Origin: Ruminococcaceae bacterium UBA6353
Lineage (GTDB): Bacteria > Bacillota > Clostridia > Oscillospirales > Acutalibacteraceae
Reading direction: 5' to 3'
Length of the DNA stretch: 64,000 nucleotides
Assembly: GCA_002437905.1 (NCBI GenBank)
Contig: DJRT01000002.1
Coordinates: 62,001-126,000, forward strand
Shown here: in pieces, positions 24,639 through 33,726 of the stretch
Numbering within the stretch: position 1 is the stretch's first letter
Layout: every line of letters begins with the position of its first letter
Translations under genes and position numbers: made by a program
The notes under the pieces: model-generated
Seen by the model: the letters and a program-made list of their open reading frames with translations, nothing else
Database searches by the model: none
What the model was told of the DNA's origin: nothing

Positions 24639-25582
24639 TCCTCTTCACAAAAATCGCGATATTGCTGCAACAGCACGGTGGCCAGTGCGGCTGTATCGGC
24701 GTAATCGTCCACATACAGCACACGCGGCTGCATCCGCCGAAACCAGGAAAGCTGCCGCTTGGCATAGTGCCTGGTTTCGGTCTTCAGCGTCTGTACCGCC
24801 TGCTCCAGGGAGCATTCCCCCCGCAGATACGGTAAAAGCTCCTTATACCCTATTGCCTGCAGCACGGTCGCACCGGCATCCGTGCGCAGCACCCGACGCG
24901 CTTCTTCCACCAGGCCGTTTTCCAGCATGGCGTCCACCCGCCGTTCAATGCGGGAGTATAATACGGCCCGGTCGCGGAAGTCCAGCATAAACAGACAGCC
25001 GCTGTATGGGGAGGGCTGGCTGTGGGAGCGTTGCTCCTGCTGGCGGATGGTCAATCCGGTCAGGTAATACACCTCCAGCGCCCGCACGATGCGGTGAATA
25101 TCGTTTTCGTGCAGGCGGGCGGCTGTTTCGGGATCCACGGCGGTGAGCCGCTGCAGCAGCGCCGCTCCCCCCTGCTCCCGTGCCTGCTGCTGCAGCTCCT
25201 GCCGCAAGGCGGGGTCGGCCGGCTGCGGTAAAAACTGCACATTCTCCATAAAGGACTGAATATACAGCCCGGTGCCGCCGCACAGCACGGGCGTTATCCC
25301 CGCCGAAAACAGGCGGGCAAAAACCGCATTGGCATCCTCCACATAGCGCGCCACGCTGTATTTTTCCTGTAAGGGCAGAAAGCCCAGCAGATGGTGCGGC
25401 ACCCCCTGCATCTCCTCGGCAGAAGGCCGCGCCGTTCCCACCGCAGCGTCGGCATAAAGCTGCATCGAATCGGCAGAAACGACTTCGCCATCCAACGCAC
25501 GCGCCACAGAAACGGCCAGCGCCGTTTTCCCGGAGGCGGTTGGGCCGGCAATGATCGGATACGGATACCGGTGCCTTGGCAT
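24635..25582 (-). CDS. miaA: tRNA dimethylallyltransferase MiaA
   Basis: MiaA adds an isopentenyl group to A37 of tRNAs reading codons that begin with U. The product is then methylthiolated by MiaB, encoded in the same operon. The 315 residues show the P-loop AGPTASGKTALA, SADSMQLY, the LLGFLPLQEKYSVARY substrate-tunnel region, LCGGTGLYIQS and the C-terminal YAKRQLSWFRR. ATG 25582 is preceded by AAGGAGGAAGG; an in-frame start at 25627 lies inside mutL. It is 28 bases after mutL. Confidence 0.96.
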   Translation of the reverse strand: MPRHRYPYPIIAGPTASGKTALAVSVARALDGEVVSADSMQLYADAAVGTARPSAEEMQGVPHHLLGFLPLQEKYSVARYVEDANAVFARLFSAGITPVLCGGTGLYIQSFMENVQFLPQPADPALRQELQQQAREQGGAALLQRLTAVDPETAARLHENDIHRIVRALEVYYLTGLTIRQQEQRSHSQPSPYSGCLFMLDFRDRAVLYSRIERRVDAMLENGLVEEARRVLRTDAGATVLQAIGYKELLPYLRGECSLEQAVQTLKTETRHYAKRQLSWFRRMQPRVLYVDDYADTAALATVLLQQYRDFCEEE

Positions 25583-25610
25583 GGCTTGTCCTTCCTCCTT
25601 TGAGGCCGGT

Positions 25611-27533
25611 CTACTGCGTCCGGCCAAACTGCTTTTCCAGATCCTGCTTTGTCATCTCCATGCATACCGGCCGGCCGTGCGGACAATAGCGTATCCGGTC
25701 GTCTGTCAGCACGCGCTCAGCCAGTGCCTGCAGCTCCTCCGGACGGCTATGGTCGCCCGCCTTTGTGGCGGCACGGCAGGCGGAGGAATGATAGATCCAA
25801 TCCAGCTTGGCCGAAACGATCTGCCGACTGCCATCGGTCAGCCCGGCAGCGATCTCCTGCACGGTTGCTGCAATGTCCGTCCCGGACAGAATCATGGGAA
25901 AGGAGCGGACAAGCAGCGTACTGCCGCCGAAGTCCTCAGCCTCGATCCCGGCCTGCTGCAATACATCCAGATTTTCGATCAGAGCAGTGTGCTCCTCCCG
26001 GCTGACAGTCACCGTGACCGGCGAAAGCAGCATCTGTGCATCGCTGCGGGCATTTTCACACAGCTGATTATACAGGATCCGTTCATGGGCCGCATGCTTA
26101 TCAATAATGTACAGGCTGCCATCACACTCGGCCAGAATGTAGGTACGCAGAAATTCGCCGATCAGGCGCACAGAGCGCTGTGGCTTTTCCAGCGTCATTT
26201 GTACCGGCTGCGGCGTATCCACCGATACCGGTGGCGGCACTTCTGCCGGCTGCGATACAACCGGCACCGGCGCAGAAACCTCCACCGGCAGTTCTTCAAC
26301 TGTAAAGGCAATTCCCTTGTCGGTGTCGTCTGCGACCGAAAGCTCCCGCGGACGGTCCTCATCCACCTGCATATCCAGAAAAGACGGCGCAGAAGGCACA
26401 CGCACCGTGGGCCTGTGGGACGCAGCGACCGCAGCTGCCGCCGGTGACGGCGCGGGGCGTGGCGCCACAACCGGCGCAGAAATACGGCTGGCCCGCGGCG
26501 CCGGCTGGGCGGTTTCCTCGCGCAGCAGCACGCGGTGGATATCATCCCCCTGCTCAATGGCCGATTTGACCGCGTAATACACGGCATCGAACACAGGCTT
26601 CTCGTTGATAAAACGCACTTCAATCTTCGCCGGATGGACATTGGCATCCACGGTTTCCGGCGGCATCGTCAGGCACAGTACGCAGGTGGGGAATTTCCCG
26701 ACCATCATAACGCCTTTATACGCGCGCTCCATCGCCACCATGGCGGTTTGCGTCTTGACATACCGGCCATTGATAAAGAAATGCTGCATGGAACGGTTTT
26801 GCCGGCAGGCATCCGGCCGGCAGATAAAGCCGCTGACTGCTATACCGCCCATGGTGTAGCTGACCGGCAGCAGGCCGGCCGCAAAGCTTTTGCCAAACAC
26901 GGCGTGGATGCAGGCGCGCAAATCCCCGTCCCCGCTTGTCTGCAGTTCCGTGCGCCCGCTGCGGATAAAGCGAAAAGCAATTTCCGGGTGGGAGAGCGCC
27001 AAACGCTCAACCACCCCAGCCACAGCGTTGCCCTCGCTGACATCCTTCTTAAGGAATTTCATCCGGGCCGGCACATTATAAAAGAGATCCTCCACGATAA
27101 AGGTGGAGCCCTCCGGGCAGCCGGCATCCTCCAGCAGCAGCTCCTCGCCGCCGTGGATGACATAGTGTGTGCCGACCATCTCGCCGGCGGCACAGGTGGT
27201 CAGTTCCACCTTGGCCACCGCGGCCACAGAGGCCAGCGCCTCGCCGCGGAAACCCAGGGTGGCGATGCCGTTCAGGTCGCTTTCCTCATACACCTTGCTG
27301 GTGGCGTGACGCAGGAAGGCCGTCGGCACATCTTCGCGGGCAATACCACAGCCATCATCCGTAATACGCATATAGGTCACGCCGCCGTCACGGATCTCCA
27401 CCGTGACATGGCGCGCACCGGCGTCAATGGTATTTTCCAGCAGTTCCTTGATGACCGAAGCGGGCCGCTCAACCACCTCGCCGGCAGCAATCAGCTCCGC
27501 CACATGCTTGTCCAGCACCCGGATATTCGCCAT
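25611..27533 (-). CDS. mutL: DNA mismatch repair protein MutL
   Basis: A 640-residue GHKL ATPase that couples mismatch recognition by MutS to strand removal. The N-terminal ATPase shows IRVLDKHVAELIAAGEVVERPASVIKELLENTIDAG, TDDGCGI and TLGFRGEAL. A proline-rich linker (about 335-445) follows, and the C-terminal endonuclease domain carries DKHAAHERILYNQL, a variant of the DQHA(x)2E metal site. An intrinsic nicking activity, as in species without MutH, is therefore expected. The start is ATG 27533 with GGGAGGGAG upstream. It is 28 bases after mutS. Confidence 0.96.
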   Translation of the reverse strand: MANIRVLDKHVAELIAAGEVVERPASVIKELLENTIDAGARHVTVEIRDGGVTYMRITDDGCGIAREDVPTAFLRHATSKVYEESDLNGIATLGFRGEALASVAAVAKVELTTCAAGEMVGTHYVIHGGEELLLEDAGCPEGSTFIVEDLFYNVPARMKFLKKDVSEGNAVAGVVERLALSHPEIAFRFIRSGRTELQTSGDGDLRACIHAVFGKSFAAGLLPVSYTMGGIAVSGFICRPDACRQNRSMQHFFINGRYVKTQTAMVAMERAYKGVMMVGKFPTCVLCLTMPPETVDANVHPAKIEVRFINEKPVFDAVYYAVKSAIEQGDDIHRVLLREETAQPAPRASRISAPVVAPRPAPSPAAAAVAASHRPTVRVPSAPSFLDMQVDEDRPRELSVADDTDKGIAFTVEELPVEVSAPVPVVSQPAEVPPPVSVDTPQPVQMTLEKPQRSVRLIGEFLRTYILAECDGSLYIIDKHAAHERILYNQLCENARSDAQMLLSPVTVTVSREEHTALIENLDVLQQAGIEAEDFGGSTLLVRSFPMILSGTDIAATVQEIAAGLTDGSRQIVSAKLDWIYHSSACRAATKAGDHSRPEELQALAERVLTDDRIRYCPHGRPVCMEMTKQDLEKQFGRTQ

Positions 27534-27561
27534 CGTATACTCCCTCCCTGTCAGCCGGTGA

Positions 27562-30195
27562 TCAGTAGCCGGCAGCTTCCTTGACCAATGCATACAGCTC
27601 CTGCATGGCCTCAATTGGTGTTAAAACATTCAAATCCAGCTCCTTCAGCCGGCGGATGATCGGATTATCTGCCCCACCAAGCAGCGAAAGCTGCCCCTCC
27701 GGCTCTGCCTGCTCCGGCACCGCTGATGCCGTGGGACGCGGCGGAAGCGCTCCGGCCGCATCGCCGGATTCGGTTTTGCGCAGGATCTCTTTAGCGCGGG
27801 CAACGACAAACTCATTGATACCGGCCAGCTTCGCCACCTCAATGCCGTAGCTGTCATCGGCCGGGCCACGGACGATGCGCCGCAGGAAAGTGATATCGTC
27901 ACCGCGTTTTTTCACGGCAATATTGTAGTTCTTGATGTTATTTGTTTCCTCTTCAATGGCGGTCAGCTCATGGTAGTGGGTGGCAAAAAGTGTTTTGGCT
28001 CCAAGCTTTTTGGGGTTTGCCACATATTCCAGCACCGCGCGGGCGATGCTCATGCCGTCAAAGGTGGAGGTACCACGGCCGATCTCGTCGAAAATGATCA
28101 GGCTGTTCCGTGTTGCATTGCGCAGGATGGTGGCAACCTCGCTCATTTCCACCATAAAGGTGGATTGCCCGGCGGCCAAGTCATCCGAGGCACCGACACG
28201 GGTAAAGATGCTGTCCACAACGCCGATCTGTGCGCTCTTTGCCGGCACAAAGCAGCCGATCTGGGCCATCAGCACGATCAGCGCTGTTTGCCGCATATAG
28301 GTAGATTTACCAGCCATGTTGGGGCCAGTAATGACCGCAACCAGGTTTTCCCCGTTATCCAGCAGCACATCATTCGGCACAAAGGGAGCGTCGCTGAGCT
28401 GCTCTACCACCGGATGGCGGCCGCCCTTAATATCAATGCGGCCGCTCATATCCACCTCCGGACGGCAGTAGCCCTGCCGCACAGACACCTCGGCCAAGGA
28501 GGCCAGAACATCCAGCCCGGCCAGAAGCTGTGCCGTGGTCTGGATACGCTCCAGATTTTCCGCAACCGTGCTGCGCACAGTGCAGAAAAGCTGGTATTCC
28601 AGCGCCACAGAGCGATCCTTGGCGCCCAGCACCCGTGCCTCCAGTTCCTTCAGCTCCTGGGTGATATAGCGTTCGGCATTGGCCAGCGTCTGCTTGCGGA
28701 TATATTCCGGCGGCACCTGGTCGGCGTACTGCCGTGTAACCTCTATGTAGTAGCCAAACACCCGGTTGTACCCAACCTTCAGCGTTTTGATGCCGGTCTT
28801 TTCTTTCTCACTGGCCTCAATGCGGGAAATGATGCCCTTGCCGTCGGTCATATCGGTACGCAGCTCATCCAGCTCGGCATTAAATCCAGGGCGGATCATG
28901 CCGCCCTCCCGCACGGAAAACGGCGGGTCCTCCACAATGGAGGATGCAATCAGCTGCTGTATATCCTCCAGCAGGTCCATCCGCTCCGCGATTTCCCGCA
29001 GCAGCTCGGCATGGGTATCCTGCAGACACTGGCGGAGCTGCGGCAGGCACTCCAGTGTCTGCTGGAGCGAACGCAGCTCCCGTGCATTGGCGCTGCCGTA
29101 CACGATCCGGGTCATAATGCGCTCCAGATCGTACACCCCGGTCAGTGCCTCGCGCACATCCTCACGCAACAGGCTGCCGTGCACCAGTTCCTCCACGGCA
29201 TTCAGCCGCCGGGTAATGGAGGATACCTTGATCAGCGGCTGCTCAATCCAATTGCGCAGCAGGCGTTTGCCCATCGCTGTACGGGTATGATCCAGCACGC
29301 CGAGCAGGCTGCCGCGCTTTTCCTTGGCGCGCATGGTCTCCAGCAGCTCCAGATTGCGCCGGGCAGTCAGATCCAGCTTCATGTACTGTGCATCGGAGTA
29401 AACGGTCGGTGCGGCCAGGCGCTCCAGTCCGTTGATCTGGGTAGATTGCAGATACTGCAGCACAAGCCCTACGGCAGCCACTGCCAGCGGCATTTCCGGC
29501 ATGCCGATCGCCGCTGGCGACTCCACACCGTAGTGGGTCAGAACCGCCTGCTTAAGCGCCGCCTCGCCACCCTGCGGCTGCGGCAGCTTTTCCAGCCGGC
29601 AGTGCAGCCGCTTTTCGATAAAGGTCTGCACCGGTGCATCCTCTGCCATGGCCGGGTTGACCACAATCTCACTCGGATTAAAGCGGCCAAGCTCGTTGCT
29701 TACCCGCAGATCCACATCATCGCCGCTGAGGGTAGTGGCCTGCAGCTCACCAGTGGAACAATCGCAAAAGCACACGCCGCAATCGCCGCTGTCCGGCCGT
29801 GCATACAGCGCCGCCAGATAGTTGTTGCGGCTTTCATCCAGCATACTGCCCTCAATGACCGTACCGGGCGTGACCACCCGGATAATACCGCGCTTGACAA
29901 GCCCTTTGGCCGCAGACGGGTCCTCCAGCTGTTCGCAAATGGCCACCTTATACCCCTTGGCGATCAGCCGCGCTACATAGGATTCATAGCTATGGAAGGG
30001 AACGCCGCACATCGGCGCGCGCTCTGCCTGTCCGCAGTCACGGCCGGTCAGCGTCAGCTCCAGTTCCCGCGAGGCCAATTTGGCATCGTCAAAAAACATC
30101 TCATAGAAATCGCCGAGACGGTAAAAGAGAATGGCATCCTTATATTGCTCTTTGATCTGCATATATTGCTGCATCATCGGGGTCAGCTCTGCCAT
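27562..30195 (-). CDS. mutS: DNA mismatch repair protein MutS
   Basis: An 877-residue mismatch sensor of normal MutS1 length. The N-terminal mismatch-binding domain has YRLGDFYEMFFDDA, the Phe-x-Glu motif that stacks on mispaired bases. The ATPase has Walker A TGPNMAGKSTYMRQ, the NSLIIFDEIGRGTSTFDG Walker B region and FATHYHEL. The C-terminus LDLNVLTPIEAMQELYAL is the helix-turn-helix/tetramer region. ATG 30195 has AAGGAAGG upstream; an upstream in-frame start at 30270 lies within ylbF. It is followed by mutL and miaA, so one operon ties mismatch repair to tRNA modification. Confidence 0.97.
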   Translation of the reverse strand: MAELTPMMQQYMQIKEQYKDAILFYRLGDFYEMFFDDAKLASRELELTLTGRDCGQAERAPMCGVPFHSYESYVARLIAKGYKVAICEQLEDPSAAKGLVKRGIIRVVTPGTVIEGSMLDESRNNYLAALYARPDSGDCGVCFCDCSTGELQATTLSGDDVDLRVSNELGRFNPSEIVVNPAMAEDAPVQTFIEKRLHCRLEKLPQPQGGEAALKQAVLTHYGVESPAAIGMPEMPLAVAAVGLVLQYLQSTQINGLERLAAPTVYSDAQYMKLDLTARRNLELLETMRAKEKRGSLLGVLDHTRTAMGKRLLRNWIEQPLIKVSSITRRLNAVEELVHGSLLREDVREALTGVYDLERIMTRIVYGSANARELRSLQQTLECLPQLRQCLQDTHAELLREIAERMDLLEDIQQLIASSIVEDPPFSVREGGMIRPGFNAELDELRTDMTDGKGIISRIEASEKEKTGIKTLKVGYNRVFGYYIEVTRQYADQVPPEYIRKQTLANAERYITQELKELEARVLGAKDRSVALEYQLFCTVRSTVAENLERIQTTAQLLAGLDVLASLAEVSVRQGYCRPEVDMSGRIDIKGGRHPVVEQLSDAPFVPNDVLLDNGENLVAVITGPNMAGKSTYMRQTALIVLMAQIGCFVPAKSAQIGVVDSIFTRVGASDDLAAGQSTFMVEMSEVATILRNATRNSLIIFDEIGRGTSTFDGMSIARAVLEYVANPKKLGAKTLFATHYHELTAIEEETNNIKNYNIAVKKRGDDITFLRRIVRGPADDSYGIEVAKLAGINEFVVARAKEILRKTESGDAAGALPPRPTASAVPEQAEPEGQLSLLGGADNPIIRRLKELDLNVLTPIEAMQELYALVKEAAGY

Positions 30196-30242
30196 GGTTT
30201 TTCCTTCCTTGCTTTCAGATTTTCCGGTGGCTGGGCGGCTGC

Positions 30243-30656
30243 TCAGTGGCAGCCGCCGCAGGCACTGCAATTTCCGCTGCAGCCGGAGGACTCTGCCGCC
30301 AGATGGGGGTCTTTACCCTGCACCGCCATTGCCACAGCTGCATTGATTTTGTTCACAAGGGTATCCAGGGCCGTTTTGGCCTCGTTGTAGGCGTCCATGT
30401 GTGGGTTTTGCATAATGCGGCCGTAGACATCCCGCAGCTCGGTGTTCAGCGTGCGCAGCCGGGCAGCGTCCTGCTGCTCCTCCGGCTTGCTCTCCTCCTG
30501 ATTAATCGCCATGCGCTTGAGATTAAACTCGCCGATCATATCCTGCAATGCGGCATCTGCATCGGCCTCTGCCTGCGCCTTCTGCACGGCAAGATACCGT
30601 TCATCCTCCTGCAGCTGGCAGGCCAGATCAATTGCCATTTCCACTAATACATCCAT
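30243..30656 (-). CDS. ylbF: YlbF/YmcA-family protein with Cys-rich C-terminal tail
   Basis: A 137-residue helical protein of the Com_YlbF family (core LACQLQEDERYLAVQKAQAEADADAALQDMIGEFN). In Bacillus, YlbF, YmcA and YaaT form a complex with iron-sulfur clusters that affects RNase Y, sporulation and competence. The tail here ends GCSGNCSACGGCH: four Cys and a final His in 13 residues, suitable for metal or cluster binding. It lies between miaB and mutS, as YmcA does in Bacillus, so YmcA orthology is also possible. Confidence 0.83.
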   Translation of the reverse strand: MDVLVEMAIDLACQLQEDERYLAVQKAQAEADADAALQDMIGEFNLKRMAINQEESKPEEQQDAARLRTLNTELRDVYGRIMQNPHMDAYNEAKTALDTLVNKINAAVAMAVQGKDPHLAAESSGCSGNCSACGGCH

Positions 30657-30672
30657 CTGTGTTCCTCCGTTC

Positions 30673-32082
30673 TTATTCCACCGCGCAGATCTCGCCGGTC
30701 ATAACCCAGCTGCGCGCCTGTGTAATCTCAATAGTAGCATACCGCCCGATCAGCGAGTTATCCCCCTGCACGCGCACAACGCTATTTTCTGGCAGGCGCG
30801 CCTCCAAATAGCCATCGGCGGCACTTTCAATCAGCGCCCGGCGGCGTGTACCGACCAGCCTGGCCAGGCGCTCGGCGGAGATCGTTTCCTGCAGAGCCGT
30901 CAGCTCCTGCAGCCAGGCCGTCTTTTCGGCTGCCGGCACAGGATCCGGCAGCTCGGCCGCCGGCGTGCCTCTGCGCGGGGAATAGATGAAGGTGTACAGA
31001 GAGGTGAAGCCTACCTCCCGCACCAGGCTTAGCGTACCCTCAAACTCTGCCCGTGTTTCCCCGGGAAATCCGACAATCACATCACTGGTAAAGGAAATAT
31101 CCGGAATGACCTGCCGGGCGTAGGCTACCAAAGAAAGGTACTGCCGGCGGTCATAATGTCGGTTCATCGCTTTCAGCACCCGGTCATTACCGGACTGAAA
31201 AGGCAGGTGAAAGTGGTGCGAGACCTTTTCGCAGGCGGCGATGGTATCGAACAGCTCATGGGTGGCGTCCTTCGGGTGCGAGGTCATAAAGCGGATGGTA
31301 AAATCGCCCGGAATGGCATTGACCCGCCGCAGCAGCTCCGCAAAATTGACGCCGTGGCTCTCCCCTTTTCCATAGGAATTGACATTCTGCCCCAGCAGAG
31401 TGATCTCCTTATACCCTTCGGCCACCAGCTGCCGCGCCTCCTGCAGAATGATCTCCGGATCCCGGCTGCGTTCGCGGCCGCGCACATACGGTACAATACA
31501 GTAGGTACAGAAATTATTGCAGCCATACATGATCGGCAGCCACGCCTTGAAGCTGCCGTCGCGCCGCACGGCCATCCCCTCGGCGATCACCCCATCCTCC
31601 TGCGGGGTAACCGACAGCTGGGTATGCTCATTCAGTGCCTGCCACAGCAGCTCCGGAAAGCGGTGGATCACATGGGTGCCGAACACCAGCCCGACAAAAG
31701 GATAGCTCTGGCGCAGCTTCTCGGCCACATGGGGCTGCTGTACCATACAGCCGCACACGGCGATCAGCACCTCCGGACGGCGGCGCTTGATATGTTTAAG
31801 TGCTCCCACATTGCCGAACACACGGTCAACCGCATGCTCGCGCACGGCACAGGTGTTGAACAGGATCACATCCGCCTGCTCCGGATCCTCTGTGAACCCA
31901 AAGCCCATCTCTGCCAGCATCCCTTTGATATGCTCAGAATCCGCCACATTCTGCTGACAGCCAAAGGTACGCACGCAGGCCAGCGGCGCTGTGTGCGGAT
32001 AACAGGTTTCGTATAGCTGCCGGATCTTTTCACTGTACGGGCGCTGTGCCGCCAGCTCCTCCGGCGTAATGGTTTTTGTCAT
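30673..32082 (-). CDS. miaB: tRNA methylthiotransferase MiaB
   Basis: A 469-residue radical-SAM enzyme that adds a methylthio group to i6A37 of tRNA, acting after MiaA. The N-terminal domain holds three cluster cysteines (FGCQQN, NTCAVRE, VCGCMVQ). The radical-SAM motif is CNNFCTYCIVPYVRGRERSR, and a TRAM domain ends the protein. ATG 32082 was chosen as the start. Its ribosome binding site (AAAAGGA) is rather far upstream, and a TTG at 32130 would lie inside the insertion sequence. The insertion sequence now separates the gene from its predicted promoter. Confidence 0.94.
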   Translation of the reverse strand: MTKTITPEELAAQRPYSEKIRQLYETCYPHTAPLACVRTFGCQQNVADSEHIKGMLAEMGFGFTEDPEQADVILFNTCAVREHAVDRVFGNVGALKHIKRRRPEVLIAVCGCMVQQPHVAEKLRQSYPFVGLVFGTHVIHRFPELLWQALNEHTQLSVTPQEDGVIAEGMAVRRDGSFKAWLPIMYGCNNFCTYCIVPYVRGRERSRDPEIILQEARQLVAEGYKEITLLGQNVNSYGKGESHGVNFAELLRRVNAIPGDFTIRFMTSHPKDATHELFDTIAACEKVSHHFHLPFQSGNDRVLKAMNRHYDRRQYLSLVAYARQVIPDISFTSDVIVGFPGETRAEFEGTLSLVREVGFTSLYTFIYSPRRGTPAAELPDPVPAAEKTAWLQELTALQETISAERLARLVGTRRRALIESAADGYLEARLPENSVVRVQGDNSLIGRYATIEITQARSWVMTGEICAVE

Positions 32083-32106
32083 GAGGGGAAACCAATCCTT
32101 TTCGTT

Positions 32107-32112
32107 TATATA
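32107..32112. repeat. Target-site duplication, left copy (TATATA)
   Basis: TATATA directly abuts the left end of the insertion sequence and is repeated at 33715-33720 at the other end. Because the target is palindromic, a 4-base ATAT duplication with slightly longer element ends is also consistent. Confidence 0.7.
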
Positions 32113-32128
32113 ATGGTTGCTTAACAAC
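32113..32128 (+). repeat. Left terminal inverted repeat of the IS
   Basis: ATGGTTGCTTAACAAC matches the right end at 13 of 16 bases. The transposase stop codon (32123-32121) is inside it. Confidence 0.82.
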
Positions 32129-33584
32129 ACGCTAAATTTTCTGGGGTGTTGTTTTGTATATTAAACAGCATGAATTCATGCTGTTTACACCTTGAAAAAA
32201 CGATATCGAAAAATAAGCGCAAAAGGGATCTGCTTATTCGATCCACATTCATTGCTATGACTGACAGCGCTATGGAACTTCTCGTCGTCTCATCCAGCCT
32301 GCTGGTAATCAGACCGAGCCCGTATTTTTGTTTCGCAAGGGCAAATGCTCTTTCCACTGCAATTCTATCAGCATTGTCTTTGTATTCCGTCTTTCGGTCA
32401 GTTACGGCATTTTTCTTTGGCCTTCCTAGAGACGGCCCTGATAAGCGGATTCTGTGCTCCCTGCAATAGGCAAGGTTGTTTCTGTTCCTGTAGATTTTAT
32501 CTGCCAGAATGCGTTCCGGATAATGCCCCGTTCTTTCGAAATACCGCTCAGCGGCTGCGATGAGAACATCACTTTCGTTATAGGCATCAAAAGACATCTT
32601 TTCTATCCGGGTCATTCCCTTTTCATCAAGGCTGAAATCCATCTTTGCCCCGAACTCCACGGGTGCTGCTGCCTTTCCCCGGACAATCGGACGAATGTAG
32701 GGCTGGCTGATACTGACGATCCGGTCAGGAACCGAGTGCACCTTATTTTCATACATGTACTTCTGCTGTTCATAGACCTTGTCAATCACGGCGAGGCGCT
32801 CGGCCTGCTTTTGTGTCAGTTCACACTCTGTCTCCAGAAGTTCATCGATGTATTTTCTGTCCCTGCGGATATACTGGAGCTGCTGGCGGATTGCCTTGCG
32901 TATCTTTTTGTTGGTACGTTTTTTACACTTGGCCAGGTTCAGGTAATCCTTTCGGGCATTCCTGCGGTACATCCGTGGAATGTAATAATCAAATCTTCTG
33001 CAAAGGTCATCGACGATTTCTTCCAGGTTTTCTCTTGCCTCATTCAGGAGATTTACATCCTGTGGGAAAGAGATCTTCTGCGGGGCACAGGTTGCATCAA
33101 GAATCACTGTTCCGCTGTTCTCGCCGGAATCTTTTTCATCTGTATCCGGATGGCTTCCACCACCCAGTGTTGGATCATCCAGTGTGTTGTATGCAATGAT
33201 TATCTCATTGATTTCACTGAGAACGTCATCTGTCAGGCGCTTACGGAACTCAACAAGAAGTGATGGTACAAAGGGAGCCTCTGTCTGGTACCCCGGAAGC
33301 CCTATAAAGTACTGAAAATACGGATTTTCCATGATCTCCTCAACCAGTTCCCGGTCCGAGAAACCAAGCTGTTTCTGGATCAGAAGAGAGCCAAGTGCCA
33401 TACGGAGCGGTTTTGCTGGCATTCCGGTTTTACTCGGAAACAGTTTTGCATACTTTTCTTCAATGGCGTCCCACGGAATCGTTTCCGCTTTCTTAACCCA
33501 GCGGTTTTCCGGATTCATTTTTAACCCGACGGGCTGATTGAAATCTGCAAGTCCAAGCTGACGATATCGTTCGAATTTATACAT
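32121..33584 (-). CDS. DDE transposase with DUF772 N-terminal domain
   Basis: A 487-residue transposase. The N-terminal DUF772 region reads PLRMALGSLLIQKQLGFSDR and ELVEEIMENPYFQYFIGL, and is followed by the DDE catalytic part. The likely acidic triad is Asp163 in VILDATCAP, the Asp of ILADKIYRNRNNLAYC and the Glu of AVERAFALAKQKYGL. A lysine/arginine-rich insertion of about 120 residues lies in the middle, as is usual for IS1182-type and related IS5-group enzymes. ATG 33584 has GGGAGA 8 bases upstream; an in-frame ATG at 33638 has none. No frameshift or stop interrupts it, so the element may be active. Confidence 0.92.
   Translation of the reverse strand: MYKFERYRQLGLADFNQPVGLKMNPENRWVKKAETIPWDAIEEKYAKLFPSKTGMPAKPLRMALGSLLIQKQLGFSDRELVEEIMENPYFQYFIGLPGYQTEAPFVPSLLVEFRKRLTDDVLSEINEIIIAYNTLDDPTLGGGSHPDTDEKDSGENSGTVILDATCAPQKISFPQDVNLLNEARENLEEIVDDLCRRFDYYIPRMYRRNARKDYLNLAKCKKRTNKKIRKAIRQQLQYIRRDRKYIDELLETECELTQKQAERLAVIDKVYEQQKYMYENKVHSVPDRIVSISQPYIRPIVRGKAAAPVEFGAKMDFSLDEKGMTRIEKMSFDAYNESDVLIAAAERYFERTGHYPERILADKIYRNRNNLAYCREHRIRLSGPSLGRPKKNAVTDRKTEYKDNADRIAVERAFALAKQKYGLGLITSRLDETTRSSIALSVIAMNVDRISRSLLRLFFDIVFSRCKQHEFMLFNIQNNTPENLACC
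32162..32187. repeat. 26-base perfect palindrome inside the transposase gene
   Basis: TAAACAGCATGAA and its exact complement are joined without a loop near the 3' end of the transposase gene, where they encode part of a KQHEFMLF stretch. In RNA this would form a long hairpin shortly before the stop codon. It is not followed by a T-run. Confidence 0.8.
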
Positions 33585-33698
33585 TAGTTTTCTCCCAAAT
33601 GCAAGGTTTTTATAGCAATTTATATATTTTCCCTGCATTTATTATACTACTCTTGACTGGAAAACACAGTATTTCCAAGGGATTTATGCGTATTTTTT

Positions 33699-33714
33699 GT
33701 TATTGAGCAGCCAT
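33699..33714 (-). repeat. Right terminal inverted repeat of the IS
   Basis: Read on the minus strand, ATGGCTGCTCAATAAC mirrors the left end with three transitions. Confidence 0.82.
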
Positions 33715-33720
33715 TATATA
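33715..33720. repeat. Target-site duplication, right copy (TATATA)
   Basis: Direct repeat of the bases at 32107-32112, abutting the right end of the insertion sequence. Confidence 0.7.
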
Positions 33721-33726
33721 GAAGCT

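Larger units (their letters stand above)
32113..33714 (-). mobile_element. Complete 1.6 kb insertion sequence, IS5/IS1182-like
   Basis: A 1602-base element encoding one intact transposase. The terminal inverted repeats ATGGTTGCTTAACAAC (32113-32128) and ATGGCTGCTCAATAAC (33714-33699, minus strand) match at 13 of 16 positions and are flanked by TATATA on both sides. It is visibly richer in A/T than its surroundings and uses different codons, as expected for a recent arrival. It lies between the aspS terminator and miaB, immediately downstream of the -10 of the predicted miaB promoter. Confidence 0.9.

Noticed and set aside
27970..30390. 806-codon open frame on the plus strand opposite mutS and ylbF
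   Set aside because: It lies wholly antisense to mutS, has no recognisable domain, is rich in His, Gln and Arg as expected from the reverse of a GC-rich gene, and no promoter or ribosome binding site supports it.
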